From contig JAIUPH010000039.1 of assembly GCA_020161065.1 (NCBI GenBank), forward strand, positions 97,802-161,801: a stretch of DNA of 64,000 nt. Reading direction: 5' to 3'. Position numbers and translations under genes: made by a program. Below, in pieces: positions 48,527-57,580 of the stretch. Below the pieces are notes generated by a model that saw only the letters and a list, made by a program, of their open reading frames with translations, was not told the origin of the DNA and ran no database searches. Within the stretch, counting starts at the first letter, position 1. Every line of letters starts with the position of its first letter. The DNA is from Pseudomonadota bacterium. GTDB taxonomy: Bacteria > Pseudomonadota > Gammaproteobacteria > Burkholderiales > Burkholderiaceae_C.

Positions 48527-49180
48527 TTGACCTTCGTCGCCGTCGACCACCTGATCGTCGCCGCCGCCTCGCTCGCCGAAGGCGAGGCCTGGTGCCGTGC
48601 CACGCTGGGCGTGGCGCCGGCCGGCGGCGGCCGCCATCCGCTGTTCGGCACGCACAACCGCGTGCTGGCCATCGCCGGCGCCGCCTACCCGCAGGCTTAC
48701 CTGGAAGTCATCGCCATCGACCCCGAGGCGGCGCCGCCGGGCCGCGCGCGCTGGTTCGGGCTCGACCAGCTGGACTTGTCGAGCGGGCCGCGGCTGATCC
48801 ACTGGGTCGGCCGTTCGCCGATGCTCGACATGCACCGCTGGGGGCTGATCACCGTCGGTCAGCCGCCGGGCGACCCGGTGGCCGCCAGCCGCGAGACGCC
48901 GCAAGGCCTGCTGCGCTGGCAGATCCTGGTGCCGGCCGATGGCGGCCTGCGCTGCGGCGGCGCGCTGCCCACGCTGATCCAGTGGCAGGGCGCGCATCCC
49001 ACCGAGCAGCTGCCCGACAGCGGCGTCGCGCTGCGGTCGATCACCATCAACCACGTGCCGGCGCGCGCCCGCGAGGTGCTGCGCCTGCGCGGCGTGACGG
49101 CCGTCGACGACGACGGCCCGGCGCTGCGCGCCACGCTGGCCACCCCGCGCGGCGACGTGCACCTGACGAGCCAACCATGA
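48527..49180 (+). CDS. VOC family glyoxalase-like protein
   Basis: 217 residues of the glyoxalase-like group (PF13468-type): VDHLIVAAASLAEGEAWCRATLGV at the N terminus, GTHNRVLAIAGAAYPQAYLEVIAIDP near 40-65 with the metal Glu, and a second half repeating the fold. The enzyme substrate is unknown. The start is a TTG at 48527 and lacks a strong ribosome site. Its stop overlaps the ATG of the tRNA-editing gene (ATGA), so the two are co-translated. Confidence 0.85.
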   Translation: MTFVAVDHLIVAAASLAEGEAWCRATLGVAPAGGGRHPLFGTHNRVLAIAGAAYPQAYLEVIAIDPEAAPPGRARWFGLDQLDLSSGPRLIHWVGRSPMLDMHRWGLITVGQPPGDPVAASRETPQGLLRWQILVPADGGLRCGGALPTLIQWQGAHPTEQLPDSGVALRSITINHVPARAREVLRLRGVTAVDDDGPALRATLATPRGDVHLTSQP

Positions 49181-49890
49181 CCACCGACGAACTGTTCCGC
49201 GAAGACGCCGGCCTGCTGAGCTGCGAAGCCACCGTGCTGGCCGTCGACGAGGCCGGCATCGTGCTCGACCGCACGGTGTTCTATCCGCTGGGCGGCGGCC
49301 AGGCCGGCGACAGCGGCGAGCTGCTGGCGGCCGACGGCCGCCGCGTGGCCATCGTCGACACGCGCAAGCACAAGGCGCTGGCCGGCGCCGTCGCGCACAT
49401 CCCGGCGCCCGATGCGCCGGCGCTGCAGCCCGGCGACCGCGTGACGGCGCGCATCGACGCCGAGCGCCGGCGCGCCCACATGCGCTTTCACACGGCGACG
49501 CACCTGCTGTGCGCGCTGGTGCCGCACCCGGTGGACGGCTGCAGCATCACCGCCGGCTATGCGCGGCTGGACTTCCACATGAGCGAGCCGCTCGACAAGG
49601 ACGCGCTGTCCGCCGGCATCGCGCGCCTGGTGGCCGAGGCGCACCCGGTGCGCCACCGCTGGATCGACGAGGCCGAGCTCGACGCCAACCCGCAGCTGGT
49701 GCGCAGCATGAGCGTGCAGCCGCCGCGCGGCCTGGGCCGCGTGCGCGTGCTGGAGATCGAGGGCGTCGACCGCCAGCCCTGCGGCGGCACCCACGTCGCC
49801 AACACGGCCGAGGTGGGCGCCGTGGTCGTTACCAAGATCGAGAAGAAGTCAGCCATGACCCGCAGGGTCGTGCTCGGCTTCGCCGGCTAA
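49177..49890 (+). CDS. Alanyl-tRNA editing protein (AlaX family)
   Basis: Removes Ser or Gly wrongly attached to alanine tRNA. 237 residues: a short AlaRS-like beta barrel (TVFYPLGGGQAGDSGEL near 30-47) followed by the editing domain with zinc ligands HTATHLL near 108-114 and CGGTH near 205. The length is that of AlaXL/AlaX-M forms without the C-terminal domain of AlaRS. The ATG overlaps the stop of the VOC gene. Convergent with livK, with 9 bp between stops. Confidence 0.93.
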   Translation: MTTDELFREDAGLLSCEATVLAVDEAGIVLDRTVFYPLGGGQAGDSGELLAADGRRVAIVDTRKHKALAGAVAHIPAPDAPALQPGDRVTARIDAERRRAHMRFHTATHLLCALVPHPVDGCSITAGYARLDFHMSEPLDKDALSAGIARLVAEAHPVRHRWIDEAELDANPQLVRSMSVQPPRGLGRVRVLEIEGVDRQPCGGTHVANTAEVGAVVVTKIEKKSAMTRRVVLGFAG

Positions 49891-49899
49891 CGCGCATTC

Positions 49900-51102
49900 T
49901 CAACGGCCGTAGACCTTGCCCTGCAGCACCCAGGTCTTGCCGTCGAAGCGCGCCAGCATCTCGCGCTCCAGCGGGTAGAAGTCGTCGGCCGAGGTCTTCA
50001 CGACGACGCCGGGCAGCAGCATCGGCAGCGTCAGGTCCAGGCTGGCGGCCTGCTTCATCACGTTCTCGCGCGTGAGGTTGTCGCCGCACTGCTTGAGCAC
50101 CTGCACCAGGCCCTGCGCCGCGGTGTAGCCGTAGACGTTGTTGACGTCCTTGATGTCGCCGGCGGCGTTGTACTTCTTCATCCAGCCCAGCCAGTCGTCC
50201 CACTCCTTGCCCTTCTGGAACTGCGGGTCGGTCGGGTCCTTCAGGTAGCTGGCGGTGTAGATGCCCACCGCGTTGTCGACGCCGGCCGGCGTCAGCACCG
50301 AGCCGACCGAGGCCGACACGCTGTTGAGGTAGTGCGTGGGCTTCCAGCCGATCTCGGCGGCCTTCTTGATCGCCAGCGCGGCGAACTTGGGCGTCGTGAT
50401 GTTGAAGAAGGTGTCGGCGCCCGAGGCCTTGAGCGACAGCATCTGGCTGTCCACCGTGGGGTCGGTCACCTCGTAGGAGATCTTGGCGACGATCATGCCC
50501 TTGGCCTTGTCGCCCAGGCCGTCCTCGAAGCCCTTGAGGTAGTCCTTGCCGTAGTCGTCGTTCTGGAAGAGCACCGCGATCTTGGCGTTGGGCTTGGTCT
50601 CCAGGATGTGCGCCGCGAAGATCTTGGCCTCCGACTGGTAGGCCGGCTGCCAGCCCATGGTCCACGGGAAGTTCTTCGGGTCGCCCCACTTGGTGGCGCC
50701 GGTGGCCACGAAGAGCTGCGGCACCTTCTTCTGGTTCAGGTACTTCTGGATCGCCGTGTTCGACGCCGTGCCCAGCGGGTTGAAGACCAGCAGCGCCTCG
50801 TCTTCCTCGACCAGCTTGCGCGCCATCTCCACCGTCTTGGCCGGGTTGTAGCCGTCGTCGAGCGGGATGTACTTGATCTTGCGGCCGTTGACGCCGCCTT
50901 CGTCGTTGACCTTGGCGAAGTAGGCGCCGATGGCCTTGCCGATGGTGCCGTAGGCCGAGGCCGGGCCCGAGTACGGGTGGATGGCGCCGATCTTGATTTC
51001 CTTGTCGTCGGCGCCCGGGTCGTACTTCTTCTGCGCCCCGGCCGGCGCGGCGAAGGCCAGCGCGACCGCGGCCGCGGCGAAGGTGAATTGCTTGCGATTC
51101 AT
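49900..51102 (-). CDS. livK: Branched-chain amino acid ABC transporter substrate-binding protein (LivK-like)
   Basis: Periplasmic receptor of 400 residues with signal peptide (MNRKQFTFAAAAVALAFAAPAGA). The mature fold is a type I periplasmic-binding domain: EIKIGAIHPYSGPASAYGTIGKAIGAYF near 35-62, NDEGGVNGRKI, and LVFNPLGTASN near 105. Ligand choice among branched-chain amino acids, amides or aromatic acids cannot be decided. Last gene of the livGFHMK operon; its ATG overlaps the livM stop. Confidence 0.92.
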   Translation of the reverse strand: MNRKQFTFAAAAVALAFAAPAGAQKKYDPGADDKEIKIGAIHPYSGPASAYGTIGKAIGAYFAKVNDEGGVNGRKIKYIPLDDGYNPAKTVEMARKLVEEDEALLVFNPLGTASNTAIQKYLNQKKVPQLFVATGATKWGDPKNFPWTMGWQPAYQSEAKIFAAHILETKPNAKIAVLFQNDDYGKDYLKGFEDGLGDKAKGMIVAKISYEVTDPTVDSQMLSLKASGADTFFNITTPKFAALAIKKAAEIGWKPTHYLNSVSASVGSVLTPAGVDNAVGIYTASYLKDPTDPQFQKGKEWDDWLGWMKKYNAAGDIKDVNNVYGYTAAQGLVQVLKQCGDNLTRENVMKQAASLDLTLPMLLPGVVVKTSADDFYPLEREMLARFDGKTWVLQGKVYGR

Positions 51103-52160
51103 GGTCGGTGCTCTCCTTGGGGCGCTGCGGGGGACGGCGGCGCGGCGGCGGCGCCCACCCGCCAACGCGCCCAGGCCTTGCGCAAGATGCCCATCACGCC
51201 GCCGGGCATCAGGTACATGAAGACGATGAGGAAGATGCCGTAGATCGCCCACGGCGCCGACTTGGAGATCTCGTCGGCGAGGTTGGGCACGTACTGGATG
51301 AAGATGGCGCCGAAGATCGCCCCCGGGATCGACGCCAGCCCGCCGATCACCACGCCCACCAGGATGGTGATCGACAGGAACGAGCCGTAGCTGTCGGGCG
51401 AGACGAAGGCCACCACCACGGCGCCCAAGGCGCCGGCCACGCCGGTGAAGGCCGCCGAGACACCGAAGGTCAGGCTCTTGTACAGCGGCAGGTTGATGCC
51501 CATCGCGGCGGCGGCGATCGGGTGGTCGCGGATGGCGATCAGCGCGCGGCCGACGCGGCCGCGCAGCAGGTTCCAGGCCAGCAGGAACATCAGCGCGCCG
51601 ACCGCCAGCGTCACGAAGTACAGCCAGCGGTCGGCGTTGAGGCTTTGGCCGAACAGGCGCAGCGTGAACGGCGGCTCGGGCTTGGTCAGCACGATGCCTT
51701 GCACGCCGCCGGTCCAGCCTTCGATGGCCTTGTGCTTGAGCAGTTGCGGCACCGCCAGCGCCAGCGCCAGCGTGGCCAGCGCCAGGTAGTGGCCGCCCAG
51801 GCGCAGCGCCGGAAAGCCCATCAAAAAGCCGAGCACGAAGCACAGCAGCGCGGCCACCGGCAGCGTGGCGCCGTAGGGCAGGCCGGCGCGCTCCATCAGC
51901 ACCGCCGCGGCATAACCGCCGATCGCATAGAACGCGCCGTGGCCCAGCGAGATCTGGCCGTTGTAGCCGGTCAGCATGTTGAGCCCGAGCACCGCGATGG
52001 CGTAGACCAGCACCAGGTTGAACTGGAACACGCGGTAGTTCTTGACCAGGAAGGGCAGCAGCACCAGGGCCACGGCCACCGCGGCGATGGCCAGCCACCA
52101 GCCGAGGCCGTGGCGGCGCCGCGGGGGCGTGAGGGCCGAGCGGGCAGCGAGGTCGTTCAT
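51099..52160 (-). CDS. livM: Branched-chain amino acid ABC transporter permease LivM
   Basis: 353 residues, about ten membrane helices. NMLTGYNGQISLGHGAFYAIGGYAAAVL near 60-88 and the EAA-like loop LRGRVGRALIAIRDHPIAAAAMGINLPLYKSLTFGVSAAFTGVAG near 200-245 are typical of LivM. Overlaps livH and livK by four bases on each side (ATGA), so translation is coupled throughout. Confidence 0.94.
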   Translation of the reverse strand: MNDLAARSALTPPRRRHGLGWWLAIAAVAVALVLLPFLVKNYRVFQFNLVLVYAIAVLGLNMLTGYNGQISLGHGAFYAIGGYAAAVLMERAGLPYGATLPVAALLCFVLGFLMGFPALRLGGHYLALATLALALAVPQLLKHKAIEGWTGGVQGIVLTKPEPPFTLRLFGQSLNADRWLYFVTLAVGALMFLLAWNLLRGRVGRALIAIRDHPIAAAAMGINLPLYKSLTFGVSAAFTGVAGALGAVVVAFVSPDSYGSFLSITILVGVVIGGLASIPGAIFGAIFIQYVPNLADEISKSAPWAIYGIFLIVFMYLMPGGVMGILRKAWARWRVGAAAAPPSPAAPQGEHRP

Positions 52161-53029
52161 ACGCGCGTCACCACCTGCTTGCCGAACAGGCCGTTGGGCC
52201 GCAGCGTGAGCGTGCCGACGATCAGCACCAGCGCCACGGTCAGCTTCAGCTCGGTGCCGATCACGTAGGCGCCGAGCAGGTTCTCCAGCACGCCGACGAT
52301 CAGCCCGCCGGCCACCGCGGCCAGCGGGTTGTCGATGCCGCCCAGCAGCGCCGCGGCAAAGCCGTACAGCAGGATGCCGGCCATCATGTTGGGATCGAGG
52401 AAGACGCTGGGCGCCACCATCATCCCGGCGATGGCGCCGATGGCGGCGGCCAGGCCCCAGCCCATGGCCAGCATCCAGCTCACGCGGATGCCCACCAGCC
52501 GCGCCGATTCGGGGTTGAGCGCCGCCGCGCGCATGGCCAGCCCCACCGGCGTGAAGCGGAAGAAGGCGTACAGCAGCGCCAGCACCGCCATCATCACCAG
52601 GAAGCTGCCCATCTCGTGCGCCGAGAACCAGCGCGTGGCGAGGATGGAGTTCTGCGGGAACGGCGAGGGGAAGGCCTTCACCGTATGGTCGAACAGCCAG
52701 CCGGCCAGCGAGTTGAAGATCACCAACAAGCCGATGAAGACGATCACGTTGGTCAGCACCGGCGCGCGCTCGATCGGCCGCAGGATGATGCGCTGGATCA
52801 GCAGCCCGGCGGCGAACGACAGGCCCACCGTCAGCGCGAAGGCCGCCCAGTAAGGCCAGCCGCGCTGGATCAGCGCCCAGGCGATGAAGGTGCTGAAGGT
52901 GGCCATCTCGCCCTGGGCGAAGTTGAGGTGGTGCGTGGCCTGGTAGATCATCACCAGCGCCAGCGCCACGCTGCCGTAGATGCAGCCGTTGGCCAGGCCG
53001 CTGAACACCTGGTGCAGGAAAGCTTCCAT
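52157..53029 (-). CDS. livH: Branched-chain amino acid ABC transporter permease LivH
   Basis: 290 residues, about eight membrane helices, with the LivH N terminus QVFSGLANGCIYGSVALALVMIYQATHHLNFAQGEMATFS and the cytoplasmic loop FTPVGLAMRAAALNPESARLVGIRVSWMLAMGWGLAAAIGAIAG near 165-208. Its ATG directly abuts the livF stop (TAG|ATG). Forms the heterodimeric pore with LivM. Confidence 0.94.
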   Translation of the reverse strand: MEAFLHQVFSGLANGCIYGSVALALVMIYQATHHLNFAQGEMATFSTFIAWALIQRGWPYWAAFALTVGLSFAAGLLIQRIILRPIERAPVLTNVIVFIGLLVIFNSLAGWLFDHTVKAFPSPFPQNSILATRWFSAHEMGSFLVMMAVLALLYAFFRFTPVGLAMRAAALNPESARLVGIRVSWMLAMGWGLAAAIGAIAGMMVAPSVFLDPNMMAGILLYGFAAALLGGIDNPLAAVAGGLIVGVLENLLGAYVIGTELKLTVALVLIVGTLTLRPNGLFGKQVVTRV

Positions 53030-53749
<720 letters not shown>

Positions 53750-53770
53750 GACCTGCTGTCTTGTCCAAGC

Positions 53771-53855
53771 AAGCGCCGCGGATCCGGCTCTGCCGGTCCG
53801 CTGGCGCCGCCCCCCCGGGGGGGAGGCGGCCGCAGGCCGCTTCGGGGGGGATCCA
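53771..53855. repeat. Clustered palindromic REP-like element between livG and livF
   Basis: Bounded by GGATCC at both ends. It contains an imperfect hairpin around CCGGCtctGCCGG, a large hairpin formed by a GCCGC-C6 arm and a G7-AGGCGGC arm (53806-53830), and GCGGCCGCAGGCCGC. It may modulate the livG:livF ratio by RNA processing or attenuation. It resembles dispersed intergenic repeats of Burkholderiales in style; copy number elsewhere is unknown. Confidence 0.6.
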
Positions 53856-53856
53856 A

Positions 53857-54642
53857 TCACCCATGGGCGCCCGCTCCGAGGTAGGCCTCGATCACGTCGG
53901 GGTGCTGCTGGATGTGCGCCGGCGTGCCCTCGGCGATCTTCTTGCCGAAGTTCAGCGCCACGATGTGGTCCGACAAGCCCATCACCATGCTCATGTGGTG
54001 CTCGACCAGCAGCACCGTCAGGCCGCGACGCTCGCGCAGGCGGCGCACCAGCTCGGTCAGCGCGTGCAGTTCCTCGTGGTTGAGGCCGGCGGCCGGCTCG
54101 TCGAGCATCAGCAGCTTGGGCTCGGCGGCCAGCGCGCGGCCCAGCTCGACGCGCTTCTGGATGGCGAACGGCAGCTCGCCGGCCGGGCGCTCGGCGTGCG
54201 CGGTGAGCTGCAGCTCGTCCATGATCAGCTCGGCCTGCTCGCGCAGCCGGCGCTCCTCGGCGCCCACCGCGGGCCAGCGCAGCGCGCTGGCCACGAAGCC
54301 GGCGCCCGAGCGCGCGTGCGCGCCGACCATCACGTTGTCGACCACGCTCAGGCTGCGGAACATCGCCAGGTTCTGGAAGGTGCGGCCGAGGCCGAGGCCG
54401 GCAATGCGGTGCTGCGGCTCGCGCGTGAGCGAGCGGCCTTCGAAGCGGATGTCGCCGCTGTCGTAGCGGTAGAGCCGGCTGATGCAGTTGAACAGGGTGG
54501 TCTTGCCGGCCCCGTTGGGGCCGATCAGCGCGCAGATGTCGCCGCGCGCGACGTCGAAGCTCACGCCATCGAGCGCGACGATGCCGCCGAAGCGCACCGA
54601 CACGCCTTGCACGCGCAGCAAGGCCGCGCCGTCGTCTGCCAT
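53857..54642 (-). CDS. livG: Branched-chain amino acid ABC transporter ATP-binding protein LivG
   Basis: 261 residues with Walker A GPNGAGKTTLFNCIS near 38, LGLGRTFQNLAMFRSLSVVDNV near 85, a signature near 150 in which ELPFAIQKRVELGRAL replaces the usual LSYGQQR form, Walker B LLMLDEPAAGLN near 172 and the H-loop VEHHMSMVM near 205. It is first in the operon and preceded by a good promoter at 54675-54703, which favours the ATG at 54642 over the one at 54663. Confidence 0.93.
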   Translation of the reverse strand: MADDGAALLRVQGVSVRFGGIVALDGVSFDVARGDICALIGPNGAGKTTLFNCISRLYRYDSGDIRFEGRSLTREPQHRIAGLGLGRTFQNLAMFRSLSVVDNVMVGAHARSGAGFVASALRWPAVGAEERRLREQAELIMDELQLTAHAERPAGELPFAIQKRVELGRALAAEPKLLMLDEPAAGLNHEELHALTELVRRLRERRGLTVLLVEHHMSMVMGLSDHIVALNFGKKIAEGTPAHIQQHPDVIEAYLGAGAHG

Positions 54643-54674
54643 CGAAGAGGCCCCAAGCAGCAAAAATGGGGCGG

Positions 54675-54703
54675 GTTATAGGAGCCGCCCGGCCGCTTGG
54701 CAA
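54675..54703 (-). promoter_or_regulatory. Sigma-70-type promoter of the liv operon
   Basis: Reading the minus strand: -35 TTGCCA (54703-54698), 17-bp spacer, -10 TATAAC (54680-54675). Predicted start near 54668, about 26 bases before the livG ATG at 54642. Both hexamers differ from consensus by few bases, which is notable in DNA of this composition. Confidence 0.75.
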
Positions 54704-54729
54704 TTCACGCTTGCACTGTCATCGCGGCG

Positions 54730-54765
54730 ACCGGGCGCGCGCGGTGCCGCCCCGCGGCGCCCGGT
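54730..54765 (-). terminator. Hairpin downstream of the cytochrome c' gene
   Basis: A 9-bp perfect inverted repeat, ACCGGGCGC / GCGCCCGGT, with an 18-base loop lies 12 bp after the cytochrome c' stop and before the liv promoter. No T-tract. Confidence 0.4.
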
Positions 54766-54776
54766 GCCGCAGGCGA

Positions 54777-55232
54777 TCAGGGGTTGCGGAACTCGTCGTG
54801 GCAGCCCTTGCAGGCCTTGCCGACGTCGCCGAACGCGCCCTTCAGGTTGTCCAGGCTGTTGGTCTTGGAGGCGGCAACCAGCTTGGCCACGGCGTCCTGC
54901 ATGGTCTTGGCGTCGGCGTCGAAGCCCGAGCGGTTGGTCCAGATCTTGGCCGCGGCGCTGCCCTTTTGCGTGCCGGCCGTGCCTTCGACGAAGCCGATGA
55001 AGGGCAGCTTGGACATCGTCGCCACGATCTCGGCATTGGCCGCCGCGGCCGCCGCGTCGTAGGGCGCGCGGCCGTTGACCATGGCGCCGATGCGGCCGAA
55101 GTGGTTGGCCATCACGTACATCGCGCTCTGCCGGTACTTCACCGCGTCTTCGGGTTTCTGGAACTGGGCGGCGGCCGGCAGGCTGGCGGCCAGGCCGGCC
55201 ACGGCGGCGGTGACGAGGAGCAGTCGTTTCAT
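54777..55232 (-). CDS. Cytochrome c' (class II cytochrome c)
   Basis: 151 residues with a signal peptide (MKRLLLVTAAVAGLAASLPAAA). The mature four-helix bundle begins FQKPEDAVKYRQSAMYVMANHFGRIG and ends with the heme site CKGCH near 141-145, the C-terminal position typical of class II cytochromes. Cytochromes c' bind NO or CO and are periplasmic. GGAGAAC before the ATG at 55232 sets the start. Divergent from a cytochrome b561 gene, the usual partner arrangement in beta- and gammaproteobacteria. Confidence 0.92.
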   Translation of the reverse strand: MKRLLLVTAAVAGLAASLPAAAQFQKPEDAVKYRQSAMYVMANHFGRIGAMVNGRAPYDAAAAAANAEIVATMSKLPFIGFVEGTAGTQKGSAAAKIWTNRSGFDADAKTMQDAVAKLVAASKTNSLDNLKGAFGDVGKACKGCHDEFRNP

Positions 55233-55395
55233 TCGGTTCTCCGGGTGCTCGGGTGGTGGGGAAGCGGTCACGATCGAGTGTACGCAGCCCGCGCGTCAGG
55301 CCTTCCGCGCATCGGGGTAAGCCCGTAGCGCGGGGCCCGGCGGCCGCGGCGCGGCAAATCGCGGTATGGTTTGCGCTCATCACGAGCACCCTCCA

Positions 55396-56106
55396 ATGGC
55401 CGCGCCGATGCCGTCTTCAGCCGATCGCTCCCTGCAGACCGTGCGGGTCTGGGACCTGCCGACCCGCGTGTTCCACTGGCTGCTGGCGCTGGCGGTGATC
55501 GGCATGGTCGTCACCGGCAAGATCGGCGGCAACGCGCTGGCCTGGCACTTCAGGATCGGCTACCTGGTCATGGGGCTGCTGCTGTTCCGGCTGCTGTGGG
55601 GCTTCGTCGGCGGCCACTGGTCGCGCTTCGCGCGCTTCGTCTACAGCCCAGGCACGGTGCTGCGCTACCTGCGCGGCCAGGGCCGGCCCGACGAGCACCT
55701 GGACGTCGGCCACAACCCGCTGGGCGCTTTCTCGGTCTTCGCGCTGCTGTTCTTCCTGGCGCTGCAGGTCAGCACCGGGCTGGTGGCCGACGACGAGATC
55801 GCGACCCAGGGCCCGCTCAACCGCTTCGTCAGCGCCGCCACCGCGAGCAGCGCGACGCATTGGCACAAGGGCGCCGGCCAGGCCATCCTGATCGTGCTGG
55901 TGTTGCTGCACGTCGGCGCGATCGTCTACTACCGCGTGCGGCAGAACAAGAACCTGGTGCAGCCCATGCTCACCGGCGACAAGCAGTTGCCGGCCCAGCC
56001 GCCCACGCCGGCGGCGCGCGACAGCGTGGCCACGCGCGGCCTGGCGGCGGTGCTGGCCGTCGTCTGCGCCGGCGTCGTGACCTGGGTGGTCAGGCTGGGC
56101 GGCTGA
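55396..56106 (+). CDS. Cytochrome b561 family (di-heme membrane cytochrome b)
   Basis: 236 residues, four main membrane helices plus a C-terminal anchor. Heme-ligand histidines are visible in VFHWLLAL, WHFRIGY, THWHKGAGQ and LLHVGAIVYY, two per heme. Such proteins shuttle electrons between quinone and periplasmic cytochromes; cytochrome c' next door is the likely partner. Start ATG at 55396; a further ATG lies at 55408. Confidence 0.9.
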   Translation: MAAPMPSSADRSLQTVRVWDLPTRVFHWLLALAVIGMVVTGKIGGNALAWHFRIGYLVMGLLLFRLLWGFVGGHWSRFARFVYSPGTVLRYLRGQGRPDEHLDVGHNPLGAFSVFALLFFLALQVSTGLVADDEIATQGPLNRFVSAATASSATHWHKGAGQAILIVLVLLHVGAIVYYRVRQNKNLVQPMLTGDKQLPAQPPTPAARDSVATRGLAAVLAVVCAGVVTWVVRLGG

Positions 56107-56118
56107 CGCGCTTTCGTC

Positions 56119-56631
56119 ATGAGCGATGCGCCGCGCATCGAACTGGTCGAGCCCGACGGCGAGGCCGCGCTGGCGGTCGTGCGCGAGCTGTTCCGCGAGT
56201 ACGCCGATGCGCTGGGCGTCGACCTGGCGTTCCAGCGCTTCGACGAGGAACTGGCCGCGCTGCCCGGCGACTACGCGCCGCCCGGCGGCGTGCTGCTGCT
56301 GGCGCTGGTCGACGGCCAGTTCGCCGGCTGCGGCGCCTTGCGGCCGCGGCCCGATGTCGACTACCCCAACGCCTGCGAGATGAAGCGCCTGTACGTGCGC
56401 CGCGCCTTCCGCCGCTTCGGCCTGGGGCGCGTGCTGGCGCAGGCGCTGGTCGATGCCGGCACGCGCGCCGGCTATTCGACGATGCTGCTCGACACGATGG
56501 ACGACATGGAAGCCGCGCGCGGGCTCTACGCCTCGCTGGGCTTCGAGGAGATCCCGCCGTACTACTTCAACCCGATCGCCGGCGCGCACTACCTGAAGGC
56601 CGAACTCGACGCTCCGGGCACGCGGTGGTGA
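56119..56631 (+). CDS. GNAT family N-acetyltransferase
   Basis: 170 residues with the full GNAT core: N-terminal helix pair, LLALVDGQFAGCGALRP near 57-74, the acetyl-CoA strand EMKRLYVRRAFRRFGLGRVLAQAL near 86-110 with the RxxGLG loop, and LLDTMDDMEAARGLYASLGFEEIPPYYFNPI near 118-148. The C-terminal PYYFNP is typical of a small-molecule acetyltransferase group. Acceptor unknown. It follows the b561 gene by 12 bp. Confidence 0.9.
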   Translation: MSDAPRIELVEPDGEAALAVVRELFREYADALGVDLAFQRFDEELAALPGDYAPPGGVLLLALVDGQFAGCGALRPRPDVDYPNACEMKRLYVRRAFRRFGLGRVLAQALVDAGTRAGYSTMLLDTMDDMEAARGLYASLGFEEIPPYYFNPIAGAHYLKAELDAPGTRW

Positions 56632-56645
56632 TGAGCCCCCAAGGT

Positions 56646-56660
56646 CCGGGCTGCGCCCGG
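56646..56660 (+). terminator. Short hairpin after the GNAT gene
   Basis: CCGGGC-tgc-GCCCGG, 6-bp perfect stem with a 3-base loop, 15 bp after the GNAT stop. A weak terminator candidate. Confidence 0.35.
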
Positions 56661-56693
56661 CCCTGTCTGCCGCATCGGGCATCATCGGGGCCG

Positions 56694-57551
56694 ATGACCA
56701 CCTCCGCACTCGAACTCCGTGCCGGCCCCTTGCGCCTGGCCCTGCGGCCCGACCTCGGCGGCTGCATCGCCGGCCTGTGGCGCGACGGCCTGCCCGTGCT
56801 GCGCAGCGTGGAGCCCGGCGACCTGCAGGCCGCGCGCCCTTCCGGCTGCTACCCGCTGGTGCCGTACTCCAACCGCCTGGGCTACCGGCGCTTTCGCTGG
56901 CTGGGCAAGGACTACACGACGGCCGCCAACTTCGACGAAGGCAACCCGCACTCGGTGCACGGCGTGGCCTGGCAGCGGCCGTGGCAGGTGCTGGCGTCGA
57001 GCGAGACCGCGGCCGAGCTGCAGTACGCGCACGAGCCCGATGCGCACTGGCCTTTCGCCTTCACCGTGCGCCAGCGCTTCGCGCTCGACGCCGGGGCGCT
57101 GACGGTTCATCTGCAGTTCGACAACCGCGCACCGCACCCGGCGCCGGTGGGCCTGGGCTGGCACCCGTACTTCCCCAAGCGCCAGCGCAGCCGGCTGCAC
57201 GTGGAGTTGAGCGAGCGCTGGGAGTCCGACGCCAGCGGCCTGCCGACGCGCCGCGTGCCGCAGCCCGGCGGCATCGACGGCGACGTGGCGCACCTCGCCT
57301 TCGACCACTGCTTCGAAGGCTGGCGCGGCGCCGCGCGCATCCGCGACGAGAAGCTGTCGCTGCGGCTGACCTCGTCGCTCGGCTTCCTGGTGGTCTACAC
57401 GCCGGCCACCAAGGACATCTTCTGCGTCGAGCCGGTCAGCCACGTCAGCAACGCCATCCACATGGCCGACCCGCTGGCTCATGGCCTGCGCAGCGTGGCC
57501 GCCGGCGACAGCACCGAGGCCTGGATGAAGCTGGAGGTCGGGCCGGTCTGA
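56694..57551 (+). CDS. Aldose 1-epimerase family protein
   Basis: 285 residues of the galactose-mutarotase superfamily. Visible features: YPLVPYSNRLGYRRFRW near 53-69, the catalytic HSVHGVAW near 83 and LGWHPYFP near 152, and the Glu region FCVEPVSHVSNAIH near 243. Interconverts anomers of a hexose or related sugar; the precise sugar is unknown (the family includes YeaD-type hexose-6-phosphate mutarotases). Convergent with the redoxin gene. Confidence 0.9.
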   Translation: MTTSALELRAGPLRLALRPDLGGCIAGLWRDGLPVLRSVEPGDLQAARPSGCYPLVPYSNRLGYRRFRWLGKDYTTAANFDEGNPHSVHGVAWQRPWQVLASSETAAELQYAHEPDAHWPFAFTVRQRFALDAGALTVHLQFDNRAPHPAPVGLGWHPYFPKRQRSRLHVELSERWESDASGLPTRRVPQPGGIDGDVAHLAFDHCFEGWRGAARIRDEKLSLRLTSSLGFLVVYTPATKDIFCVEPVSHVSNAIHMADPLAHGLRSVAAGDSTEAWMKLEVGPV

Positions 57552-57580
57552 GCGGAGCGGGCCCGCGCGCTGCCGCTCAG
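57548..57580. terminator. Hairpin containing both stop codons of the convergent epimerase and redoxin genes
   Basis: CTGAGCGG (57548-57555) pairs with CCGCTCAG (57573-57580); each arm includes a TGA stop. An inner palindrome GCGGGCCCGC lies in the loop. Bidirectional terminator activity is inferred. Confidence 0.45.
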
